Below are positions 9,359 through 15,969 of a stretch of 32,792 nucleotides of DNA, one piece after another. The stretch's first letter is position 1. Each line of letters starts with the position of its first letter. The DNA comes from Deltaproteobacteria bacterium (GTDB lineage Bacteria; Desulfobacterota; Syntrophia; Syntrophales; UBA2185). The DNA lies in NCBI GenBank assembly GCA_026388545.1, contig JAPLJS010000026.1, forward strand, positions 1 through 32,792, in the 5' to 3' direction. The notes under the pieces were generated by a model. It did not search any database. It was not told where the DNA came from and saw nothing but the letters and a program-made list of their open reading frames with translations. A program made the translations under genes and the position numbers.

Positions 9359-9387
9359 TTGCTAAGCACTGTAAAGTTTTGTATGAT
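9359..9387 (+). promoter_or_regulatory. Probable ssb promoter
   Basis: TTGCTA (9359-9364), 17 bases, then TATGAT (9382-9387; one mismatch to the -10 consensus). It lies 36 bases before the ssb start codon. Confidence 0.5.
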
Positions 9388-9423
9388 CTTACAATGTAAC
9401 AGTTTTAAAAAGGGGGGACAAGA

Positions 9424-9840
9424 ATGGTGAATAGAGTTTTATTAATCGGCAGACTTGGAAAAGATCCGGAAGTTCGTTACACACCGGATGGAATGATGGT
9501 TACCAACTTCACTATGGCAACCGATGAACAAAGGAAGGATAAAAACGGCCAGAAGATCCAAAGGACTGAGTGGCACCGGATTGTCACCTTTGGAAAACTG
9601 GCAGAGATCTGCAGTAGTTATCTATCAAAGGGGAAATTGATCTTCATTGAGGGGAGAATCCAGACAAAATCCTGGGAAGATAAAGACGGTAATAAACGAT
9701 CGACTACGGAGATTATTGCAAACAATATGCAAATGCTGGATTCAAAGGGGCAGACGCGGAGCCAGGATACAGAAGCCGATGATCATGCTCCAACATATTC
9801 AGGGCTGGAACAGACACCCGAGGATGATGTTCCCTTTTAA
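9424..9840 (+). CDS. ssb: Single-stranded DNA-binding protein
   Basis: Binds single-stranded DNA in replication, repair and recombination; 138 residues. The N-terminal OB fold (1-105) carries [21 protein letters not shown], the [15 protein letters not shown] segment and [21 protein letters not shown]. After a short acidic linker it ends EDDVPF, the conserved tip that recruits SSB partners. AGGGGGG lies upstream of the ATG. The linker is short compared with E. coli SSB (178 residues). It faces tatA tail to tail with 12 bases between and no evident terminator. Confidence 0.97.
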   Translation: MVNRVLLIGRLGKDPEVRYTPDGMMVTNFTMATDEQRKDKNGQKIQRTEWHRIVTFGKLAEICSSYLSKGKLIFIEGRIQTKSWEDKDGNKRSTTEIIANNMQMLDSKGQTRSQDTEADDHAPTYSGLEQTPEDDVPF

Positions 9841-9852
9841 CCTGATCTCGCC

Positions 9853-10041
9853 CTATTTCTTTTCATCCATCTTTTTAGAATCGGGCGTTACATCGATCTC
9901 ATCCGGTTCACGGACGGACTTCTTAAAATTTTTAATGCCCTTTCCAATGGCGCCGCCGATTTCCGGAAGCTTACCGGCGCCAAAGATGATCAAAACAATT
10001 ACGAGAATTATAATTAACTCAGGAATGCCTATGCCAAACAT
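9853..10041 (-). CDS. tatA: Twin-arginine translocase subunit TatA/TatE
   Basis: Forms the membrane-permeabilising oligomer of the Tat system that exports folded proteins. At 62 residues it is short but typical: [21 protein letters not shown] is the single membrane helix, followed by the conserved hinge [20 protein letters not shown], an amphipathic helix, and a charged tail ending KKMDEKK. AGAGG precedes the ATG and a strong promoter lies 47 bases upstream. No tatB or tatC is in the window, so its partners are encoded elsewhere. Confidence 0.95.
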   Translation of the reverse strand: MFGIGIPELIIILVIVLIIFGAGKLPEIGGAIGKGIKNFKKSVREPDEIDVTPDSKKMDEKK

Positions 10042-10087
10042 GTTTCCATGACCTCTTCTGATTTTTTGGTAAATAATATTACAGTGT

Positions 10088-10116
10088 ATTGTAAAGTATC
10101 AAGATAGCTTTGTCAA
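10088..10116 (-). promoter_or_regulatory. Strong sigma70-type promoter for tatA
   Basis: Minus-strand TTGACA (10116-10111), a 17-base spacer and TACAAT (10093-10088): perfect -35 and one mismatch in the -10. It lies in the gap between the RodZ-like gene and tatA, so tatA need not depend on read-through. Confidence 0.7.
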
Positions 10117-10125
10117 ATTTATAAT

Positions 10126-10983
10126 CTATGGTAGTTTTAAGTGAACAACCTGTCCCCGTTCCCCCAAGTTCCCCAGGGACTTTCCTTTAAACTCAATGTC
10201 AATTCCGCCGGCGTTGCCAACGTCAATAACGAAGCTCGATGCGGATTTCTGGATTTTTTCACCTGGTTTCATTAAAATTTGGTAAGGGGGATTTTGATCT
10301 GCTGTAATTCTTAACCAGGTCAACTCCCTTGCCTCCATAGTGATTTGGTATGATTCTGCGATCTCCTTCCGCTCTCTCTTGATATTCTCAGATGCTGTAT
10401 CCTGCTCATTTTGAATATTCCGTTTGTCCTCAGCTTTATCTGTGGGTTGCACTGGTGGTACGGGGGCTAATTGAGCATCTCTCTCTTGAGGTTTAACAGC
10501 CAAATTTGTCTGATCAGCAGCTTCGCTTTTGACATCCGATTTACTATTATCGGCAGGATTCACATTGAATGTCTTCTGGCCGGGTTCACGAATCGTATTT
10601 TTCAAAATGTCAACGTCTGGTTTATTTGAAGACAGTGAAAAAGCGACAAGGCCACCAATAGCAAGAATGAATGTACCCCACAAAAATATCTTATAATTAA
10701 CCCTTGCGGGTTCAGGGATATTTTTGCTTTCAACATCCCGGCACGCAGTATTATGTGCTTCGAGGTATTGTTCATAGAGGGCAAGTGTTGAACTGCCGTC
10801 AACACCTAAGGTTTTGGCATAGATTTTAATAAACGATTTCGTAAAAACCGGCGGTGGAAGCTTGTGAAAGTTACCATTTTCAATAGCTTCAAGATTAGTC
10901 ACGCTAATTCGGGTGCGTTCGAATATATCTTTTAACGTAAGACCTTTGGATTCTCTGACAGATTTGAGATCGAGTTCTTTCAT
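10126..10983 (-). CDS. rodZ: RodZ-like HTH/transmembrane protein with C-terminal DUF4115 domain
   Basis: Predicted 285-residue single-pass membrane protein of the RodZ family, which links MreB to the cell envelope in rod-shaped cells. Residues 1-65 are a cytoplasmic Xre-like HTH (VRESKGLTLKDIFERTRISVTNLEAIENG). A membrane helix lies near residues 97-118 (KIFLWGTFILAIGGLVAFSL). A low-complexity Pro/Asp/Lys/Gln linker follows, then a C-terminal beta domain from about 210 (ELTWLRITADQNPPYQ, GNAGGIDIEFKGKSLG) that matches DUF4115. ATG 10983 is preferred to an in-frame TTG at 11010: the putative promoter would leave the TTG almost no leader, and no ribosome site is seen before it. Many RodZ-like proteins outside E. 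coli are unstudied, so the mre connection is inferred from the family. Confidence 0.85.
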   Translation of the reverse strand: MKELDLKSVRESKGLTLKDIFERTRISVTNLEAIENGNFHKLPPPVFTKSFIKIYAKTLGVDGSSTLALYEQYLEAHNTACRDVESKNIPEPARVNYKIFLWGTFILAIGGLVAFSLSSNKPDVDILKNTIREPGQKTFNVNPADNSKSDVKSEAADQTNLAVKPQERDAQLAPVPPVQPTDKAEDKRNIQNEQDTASENIKRERKEIAESYQITMEARELTWLRITADQNPPYQILMKPGEKIQKSASSFVIDVGNAGGIDIEFKGKSLGNLGERGQVVHLKLP

Positions 10984-11026
10984 AGTTAAATCTTCATAGG
11001 ACTTTTCCAAAGTATCCGTATTTTTT

Positions 11027-11054
11027 ATAGTATCGATTAATCAGGATATTTCAA
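11027..11054 (-). promoter_or_regulatory. Probable promoter of the RodZ-like gene
   Basis: Minus-strand TTGAAA (11054-11049), 16 bases, TACTAT (11032-11027). It would start transcripts near 11020, leaving about 37 bases before ATG 10983. Confidence 0.45.
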
Positions 11055-11228
11055 TGCGCTGAAAGCTGAAGAATTATATTATATGAGTCTGCAGTTTCGT
11101 AAAAACATATAAGTTAGATAATTATCACCAATTCAAGAGTCACGCAATAGAAAGATGCGGCTTTCAAAAAATGGAAAAACTTGGTATACGTTGCTTCATT
11201 CCTGCAAGTAAAAACAGGAGTAAGGAGT

Positions 11229-11284
11229 CAGGAGACAGAACAGGAATGAATGATCTTTTATTTTATTCTATATTCTGTCTCCTG
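11229..11284 (+). repeat. Perfect 12-bp inverted repeat (palindromic intergenic element)
   Basis: CAGGAGACAGAA (11229-11240) is mirrored exactly by TTCTGTCTCCTG (11273-11284), with partial pairing of the inner flanks (AGGAAT/ATTCTA) around an AT-rich centre. It lies between the divergently transcribed RodZ-like gene and suhB. No long T tract follows, so it looks like a dispersed palindromic repeat rather than a terminator. The rest of the 370-base gap holds only the RodZ promoter. Confidence 0.75.
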
Positions 11285-11355
11285 TATACTTCCATATGGC
11301 ATTTCGATACCCGGACATTGAATTTGAACTATCTTTTTATAGGAATTTATAACTT

Positions 11356-12159
11356 ATGGATACTTTTCGTGAATTTATAATATCTATAGCAAGAGAAGCG
11401 GGGATATTTCTCAAGGGAAGGCTCAATGATAAACACGTAATAGATTATAAGGGTGAGATTAATATTGTTACCGAAGGAGACCGGATTTCGGAAGAATTCA
11501 TTACGTCTTGTATTCACAAGAGATACCCCGATCATGACATCCTTGCAGAGGAATCAACGGGTACAGCAAAAGGTTCGGAATTTCGTTGGCTTATTGATCC
11601 TCTCGATGGGACGACGAATTATGCTCACGGTTATCCCGTATTCTGCGTATCCATTGCCTTAGAAAAAGAAAAAGAAGTTTGCCTCGGCGTTATTTACAAC
11701 CCCATGTTGGAAGAAATGTTCGTGGCAGAAAAAGGGGAAGGGGCTTTTTTGAATGGTCAAAGAATTTCCGTATCGAGTACTACTGATCTTTCCAAAAGTC
11801 TTCTGGCGACTGGTTTTCCCTATGATATCAGGAATGATGAGAATAACAACATCAATTACTTTAACGGAATGGCCAAGAGGGCCCAGGCTATTCGCCGAGC
11901 CGGCTCTGCAGCTCTTGATATGGCCTATATCGCGATGGGCCGTTTTGATGGTTTCTGGGAACTGAAGCTCATGCCCTGGGATACGGCTGCCGGGTGGCTT
12001 CTGATTTGTGAAGCCGGAGGAATGGTTACAGACCTTTCCGGAAGTCCTTATTTTCTTGAATCGCCCCATGTTCTGGCTACGAATGGAAAGATACATCAGG
12101 ACATGATTACTATTTTAACAAAGATTGACCAGGGGAAACTCCCCTATAGAGAACCTTGA
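11356..12159 (+). CDS. suhB: Inositol-1-monophosphatase family protein (SuhB-like)
   Basis: Mg-dependent sugar-phosphate phosphatase of the IMPase superfamily, 267 residues as usual. Metal-binding motifs are LAEES (first acidic pair), WLIDPLDGTTNYAHG (the D-P-L-D-G-T core) and WDTAAGWLLICEAGG near the C-terminus. Substrate cannot be told from sequence: myo-inositol phosphate, other polyol phosphates or fructose-1,6-bisphosphate are possible, and SuhB proteins also act in antitermination in enterics. AGGA lies 11 bases before the ATG. The gene stands alone. Confidence 0.93.
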   Translation: MDTFREFIISIAREAGIFLKGRLNDKHVIDYKGEINIVTEGDRISEEFITSCIHKRYPDHDILAEESTGTAKGSEFRWLIDPLDGTTNYAHGYPVFCVSIALEKEKEVCLGVIYNPMLEEMFVAEKGEGAFLNGQRISVSSTTDLSKSLLATGFPYDIRNDENNNINYFNGMAKRAQAIRRAGSAALDMAYIAMGRFDGFWELKLMPWDTAAGWLLICEAGGMVTDLSGSPYFLESPHVLATNGKIHQDMITILTKIDQGKLPYREP

Positions 12160-12209
12160 TATTCTCCTTACCGCAAACTCCATAATCCCCTATCACGAAA
12201 ATGGCCCCG

Positions 12210-12344
12210 CTAGAGGGATCGGATCATATGGTAGCGCAAACCTTCAGGGCTGCCTTCATCCACCAAATCTCCCCATGTTCTCTCTATAAACGGGAAGAGG
12301 AACCGGGGAATGATTGATTTGTAAATAATTGATTCTCTCGGTTC
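12210..12344 (-). pseudogene. Possible decayed coding fragment
   Basis: The minus strand is open for 44 codons without a conventional start at its head, ending FIERTWGDLVDEGSPEGL plus eight more residues and TAG. The composition looks protein-like, but no family was recognised. An overlapping frame from 12355 also starts with ATG and stays open for about 32 codons, which would fit a frameshifted relic or chance. It occupies most of the otherwise empty stretch between suhB and the GGDEF gene. Confidence 0.2.
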
Positions 12345-12438
12345 TCATGGTCATATAAAAAAACCTGCCAACTCACGCCTATAGCTATTCCACATCGAAT
12401 AATCGTTGAAGTAAAACCGCATTAAAGATTACTTCCAT

Positions 12439-12492
12439 AACCGCCACTTAATTTTCCCGAAAGGTGAGATTAAATGACGGTTGTTGTTTTTT
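12439..12492 (+). terminator. Rho-independent terminator
   Basis: AACCGCCACTTAATTTTCCC pairs imperfectly over about 20 positions with the segment ending GACGGTT, closed by a GAAA tetraloop-like centre, and is followed by TTGTTTTTT. It is oriented to end plus-strand transcription about 280 bases after the suhB stop and isolates the promoter at 12542. Confidence 0.7.
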
Positions 12493-12541
12493 AAGGAGGG
12501 CCCCGGTCGAGGTCAAATAGAGAAACGCCAAGAGTGCTTTC

Positions 12542-12570
12542 TTGACATACTGTAGTGTTTTGTTTATATT
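12542..12570 (+). promoter_or_regulatory. Strong sigma70-type promoter of the GGDEF/radical SAM unit
   Basis: TTGACA (12542-12547), exactly 17 bases, TATATT (12565-12570). The perfect -35 and one-mismatch -10 are among the best promoter matches in the window. It lies 55 bases before the start codon at 12626. Confidence 0.75.
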
Positions 12571-12625
12571 TACAAAATAGTATGGTGAACCGATTTTTAT
12601 TAATAATTAATGATTGGGGGATATA

Positions 12626-13585
12626 ATGAGCAATACGACATTTTATGTCGATGAAATGCAGCTTAAGCGTCTCCATCTGTTAAGCGGTGTGAATCTTGAA
12701 TCTATCAAAGGGTTGCTGGATCTCTGTACAATTCGAACGTTGCAGCCAGAGGAGATGCTTATTGCCCGCGACCAGTCAAATCGGACCGTTTATTTCCTTC
12801 TCAACGGCCGATTACGTATACACCTGGATTCCATTGATATTGCGCCGCATATTATTCTCGGTCCCGGTGAAAGTGTCGGGGAAATGTCTGTCGTTGACAA
12901 CAAGCCAGCTTCAGCTTTTGTCGTGGCGGATGATTTATGTACACTACTGGCCATGGATGAAGAAATACTCTGGTCTCTGGTTCAGTCATCACATGTGGCT
13001 GCCTGTAATTTATTATTCACTATCATTAAACGATTACGCCATACCGACTCCGTCATTTCTGCATATGCCGAAATGGGACTTCCGTATCAACAGTACGGCA
13101 GTGTTGACGCTCTGACGGGTTTGCATAACCGCTACTGGCTGGATAATATGCTGAAACGTCAATGTTTACGTTCTTCGACGAGTAAAAACCCCCTTTCCCT
13201 TATCATAATCAATATAGACAGTTTTGAAGAGTTCAACAATCAGCACGGACGCCTGTATGGAGATCGAGTTATCTATTCGGCCGCTCACACAATCAGCGAT
13301 CTTCTTCGTCCTACGGATATTATCGCCCGTTACAGAGGAGACGAATTTATTGTTGTTCTTCCGGATATTGATATCGTAACGGCAAGACATATCGCGGAAC
13401 GCTTGCACAGGGGTGTTATAGAAAAAGTTCCCGTCACGCCTGATGGGCAAAGTATTCCGTATCCGACAATATATATGGGTATTGCGGAGATCCAAGCCAA
13501 ACAAACGTCGGAAATGCTTATTGACGCGGCAGATAGGGCATTGTTCCGGGCAAAAAACAGTGACGGGAACTGTATTTCTGAGTAA
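12626..13585 (+). CDS. Cyclic-nucleotide-binding-fold protein with GGDEF diguanylate cyclase domain
   Basis: Predicted soluble 319-residue signalling protein. Residues about 15-135 are a cNMP-binding-type beta roll (YFLLNGRLRIHL, GPGESVGEMSVVDNKPASAF). The phosphate-binding cassette has lost its usual Arg (PAS where PR is expected at 94-96), so it may bind another ligand or none. Residues about 155-319 form a GGDEF domain (DALTGLHNR at 161). The active-site motif is RGDEF (237-241), and an inhibitory-site RPTD (228-231) sits exactly five residues upstream, as in product-inhibited diguanylate cyclases. RGDEF keeps the G-D-E-F residues, so c-di-GMP synthesis is plausible but unproven. ATG 12626 is chosen because GGGGGA lies 5 bases upstream; an in-frame TTG four codons earlier is less likely. 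The radical SAM gene follows after 20 bp. Confidence 0.88.
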   Translation: MSNTTFYVDEMQLKRLHLLSGVNLESIKGLLDLCTIRTLQPEEMLIARDQSNRTVYFLLNGRLRIHLDSIDIAPHIILGPGESVGEMSVVDNKPASAFVVADDLCTLLAMDEEILWSLVQSSHVAACNLLFTIIKRLRHTDSVISAYAEMGLPYQQYGSVDALTGLHNRYWLDNMLKRQCLRSSTSKNPLSLIIINIDSFEEFNNQHGRLYGDRVIYSAAHTISDLLRPTDIIARYRGDEFIVVLPDIDIVTARHIAERLHRGVIEKVPVTPDGQSIPYPTIYMGIAEIQAKQTSEMLIDAADRALFRAKNSDGNCISE

Positions 13586-13605
13586 TTCACCTATTTTCTA
13601 TTAAG

Positions 13606-15183
13606 ATGCTTCTTATTTATCCACCGATTGTCAAGCCCTGTGAAGCGCCTGCCGGATTGGCGAAACTCGCAGGTGTCATGAATCACCATACTATCCCGTG
13701 CACGGTCATTGATGCCAATAGGGAAGGTATATCGAGTTTCCTCGTAAAAGAGACAATGGGTATGAATTACCCACAAAGGGAGGAAAAAGAGGGTTACAAA
13801 GGGACAACTACTGAAAGGCTAATAAATACGTGGACCAGTCGCTCGTTTCGTTCTTTGGAAAACAACATCGCTGCTTTAACCTCCTGGGAAGCTTATAAGA
13901 ATATTGATCGCTATAAGCGGGCGGTAATTGATGTCAACCGGGTTCTTGAGGTATCGGCTTGTCATAGGAGTGTGCGCATAAGTCTGGTTAACTACCAGGA
14001 TCAAAAGCTCTCTCCGGTAAAAAGTATTGATCTGATCAGGGCCGCTGAGATGCCGGAGCACAATCCATTCTATCCGTATTTCAAAAGACGGCTTATGACT
14101 GCGTTGGAGCAGGAACAGCCTGCCGTTGTCGGCTTTTCATTGAACTATCTTAGCCAGGCACTGTGCACCTTTGCCATGATCGGCTTTTTAAAGAGGGAAT
14201 GTTTCGGCATCAGGGTAGTATTAGGTGGCGGACTGATAACATCGTGGGTACGGCGGCCCGGGTGGTCAAACCCATTCAGGGGTCTTGTTGATGATCTGGT
14301 TGCCGGACCGGGAGAGGATCCATTGCTTTCAATTCACGGTATAAATCATCACGATGGACACACGACGCCCGATTATGCCGCAGTTTCCATGAACGGCTAT
14401 CTGGCTCCAGGCCCTATATTATCGTATAGTGCTTCAAGTGGATGTTACTGGAACCAGTGCTCCTTCTGTCCGGAAAGGGCAGAGGGAAACCCCTATAAAC
14501 CCGTACCCCTCGACAGTGTCATTACAGATCTCCATAACCTTACGGAAAAAACAAAACCTGTTCTTGTCCATTTGCTGGATAATGCCCTCAGTCCTGTACT
14601 TCTGAAGGCCATCGCGGAGTCATCTTTCGGTTTTCCATGGTATGGATTTGCCAGAATATCCTCACATTTGACGGACCTGGATTTCTGTATGGCCCTGAAA
14701 CGATCGGGTTGTGTCATGTTACAGCTTGGCGTGGAATCAGGAGATCAAAAGATTCTCGACAGCATGCGTAAGGGGTTTGACCTCGATACAGCCTCCTCTT
14801 CCTTGAAAACCCTGAAAATGGCAGGGATTGCAACCTATGTCTACCTGCTTTTTGGAACTCCTTCAGAAACAGTTGCCGAAGCGCGTAAGACCCTTGAATT
14901 TATCGTCAAGCACAGCGATCAGATAGATTATCTCAATCTTGCTATCTTCAACCTTCCGGCTTATAGCCATGAGGTTCAGGAACTCGACACTGGTGATTTT
15001 TATGAAGGAGATCTGTCTCTTTACAGGAGTTTTTTGCATCCAAGGGGGTGGGAGAGGAAATTAGTGAGGCAATTCCTGGATAGGGAATTCAGGAGGCATC
15101 CCGCCGTTATCTCGATATTAAGGAAGACCCCTCCGATATTTACCTCCAATCATGCCCCCTTTTTTGTTATGCCCTCTCACTAA
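13606..15183 (+). CDS. Radical SAM protein with N-terminal B12-binding-like domain
   Basis: Predicted 525-residue radical SAM enzyme of unknown substrate. The N-terminal half opens like cobalamin-binding radical SAM proteins (LLIYPPIVKPCEAPAGLAKL). It contains a Rossmann-like segment (AVVGFSLNYLSQAL, IRVVLGGGLITSWV), but no DXHXXG cobalamin-ligand motif is visible. The cluster motif is SGCYWNQCSFC with cysteines at 280, 285 and 288, spacing CX4CX2C instead of CX3CX2C. The barrel continues with LQLGVESGDQKILDSMRKG and YVYLLFGTPSET, both typical of the Elp3/MiaB-like core. The final 60 residues are basic and unrecognised. It follows the GGDEF gene closely and is presumably cotranscribed. No clear ribosome site is visible before the ATG. 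A B12-dependent methyltransferase role is possible but speculative. Confidence 0.85.
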   Translation: MLLIYPPIVKPCEAPAGLAKLAGVMNHHTIPCTVIDANREGISSFLVKETMGMNYPQREEKEGYKGTTTERLINTWTSRSFRSLENNIAALTSWEAYKNIDRYKRAVIDVNRVLEVSACHRSVRISLVNYQDQKLSPVKSIDLIRAAEMPEHNPFYPYFKRRLMTALEQEQPAVVGFSLNYLSQALCTFAMIGFLKRECFGIRVVLGGGLITSWVRRPGWSNPFRGLVDDLVAGPGEDPLLSIHGINHHDGHTTPDYAAVSMNGYLAPGPILSYSASSGCYWNQCSFCPERAEGNPYKPVPLDSVITDLHNLTEKTKPVLVHLLDNALSPVLLKAIAESSFGFPWYGFARISSHLTDLDFCMALKRSGCVMLQLGVESGDQKILDSMRKGFDLDTASSSLKTLKMAGIATYVYLLFGTPSETVAEARKTLEFIVKHSDQIDYLNLAIFNLPAYSHEVQELDTGDFYEGDLSLYRSFLHPRGWERKLVRQFLDREFRRHPAVISILRKTPPIFTSNHAPFFVMPSH

Positions 15184-15225
15184 AGGTATGTAACATCCTG
15201 TTTATGTAGGACCTTAACTTTTATG

Positions 15226-15254
15226 TTGATTTATCTGAAACTGTTTATTAATAT
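15226..15254 (+). promoter_or_regulatory. Candidate promoter of the HTH/ATPase gene pair
   Basis: TTGATT (15226-15231), 17 bases, TAATAT (15249-15254). The -10 is only a 4/6 match. It gives a leader of about 105 bases containing the hairpin at 15321-15354. Confidence 0.4.
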
Positions 15255-15320
15255 CACAAAAGTTTAATTCAAATCAAAAGCACGACGTTTGGCAAAGGAC
15301 GACCCTTTACCTGACAGAAA

Positions 15321-15354
15321 ATGGGAAATGAATAGCCTCTTATTCGTTTCCCAT
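15321..15354 (+). promoter_or_regulatory. Leader hairpin next to the ribosome site of the HTH gene
   Basis: ATGGGAAATGAATA (15321-15334) pairs with TATTCGTTTCCCAT (15341-15354) over 14 bp with one T-G wobble and a 6-base loop. It ends just before AAAAGG, the probable ribosome site of the gene at 15368, and has no T tract, so it is not a terminator in this direction. A role in translation control or RNA stability is inferred only from position. Confidence 0.5.
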
Positions 15355-15367
15355 AAAAGGAATGACT

Positions 15368-15916
15368 ATGGAAAAGATTTCTATTGTTAAAAGGAGAAAG
15401 AAGGGCGCTTTGGAGCCTGGTGGAGAAGAACATTTTCAAATTATTGGTACTCAAGGACTGCAGGAACAGGATTTGATAGAAATTCCATCCAGCGCATTGA
15501 AACAAAGTCCCGGTAATGTGGAAAAAGAAACATTAACACTTGCGGAATCCGGTGGGGATATTAATGAGACGATTTCTATTAATTTGACTCCCGAGCAGTA
15601 TGAACTCGTTAAGTCAAGTCAATATATAAAATATTTCCTGGACGGCGAGTCGAGTGGTGTTTCTTTAGATATGCAAAAGCAGAGAGATGGGGATATTGTT
15701 TTCAATTTCCAGTTCAAAAAAGTAGATACTGTCAAAATGCTCAAGCCGGGGCACGTTTGTCAGATGCTTCTGATCAGCAGGAGTTCACTCATGAATCTCG
15801 TCAAGTCGAATAAGATGAGAAGCTATAAGATTGGCAGACTAAGGCGTTTCTTATTGCAGGATATTCTTGATTATCTCTCAAGGAGTGAAGAGTTATTTAA
15901 AAGTCCTGAGGTATAA
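15368..15916 (+). CDS. HTH (excisionase/MerR-like helix-turn-helix) protein, function unknown
   Basis: A 182-residue protein I do not recognise as a whole. The N-terminal 65 residues are polar and probably disordered. Residues about 68-120 (INETISINLTPEQYELVKS, then a stretch of alternating strands ending VFNFQFKKVD) look like a small alpha/beta domain. Residues about 122-172 (MLKPGHVCQMLLISRSSLMN through RRFLLQDILDYL) match the HTH_17/excisionase pattern: a helix that tests position, a Ser-rich turn and a KIGRLRRF wing. ATG 15368 is chosen over ATG 15362 because AAGGA lies 6 bases before the former and directly abuts the latter. The ATPase gene follows 53 bp later in the same direction, which suggests a shared operon and task. 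Confidence 0.75.
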   Translation: MEKISIVKRRKKGALEPGGEEHFQIIGTQGLQEQDLIEIPSSALKQSPGNVEKETLTLAESGGDINETISINLTPEQYELVKSSQYIKYFLDGESSGVSLDMQKQRDGDIVFNFQFKKVDTVKMLKPGHVCQMLLISRSSLMNLVKSNKMRSYKIGRLRRFLLQDILDYLSRSEELFKSPEV

Positions 15917-15969
15917 AACTTGCCAGGTTTCGATTGGTCGCATTGAAAAATTGAGGAGGTAATAAATTT

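Noticed and set aside
9841-9852. Shared terminator between convergent ssb and tatA.
   Set aside because: The 12-base gap and its flanks show no stem-loop with a T tract.
11171-11380. A 69-codon plus-strand frame before suhB.
   Set aside because: It runs through the inverted repeat and into suhB in another frame, with no ribosome site.
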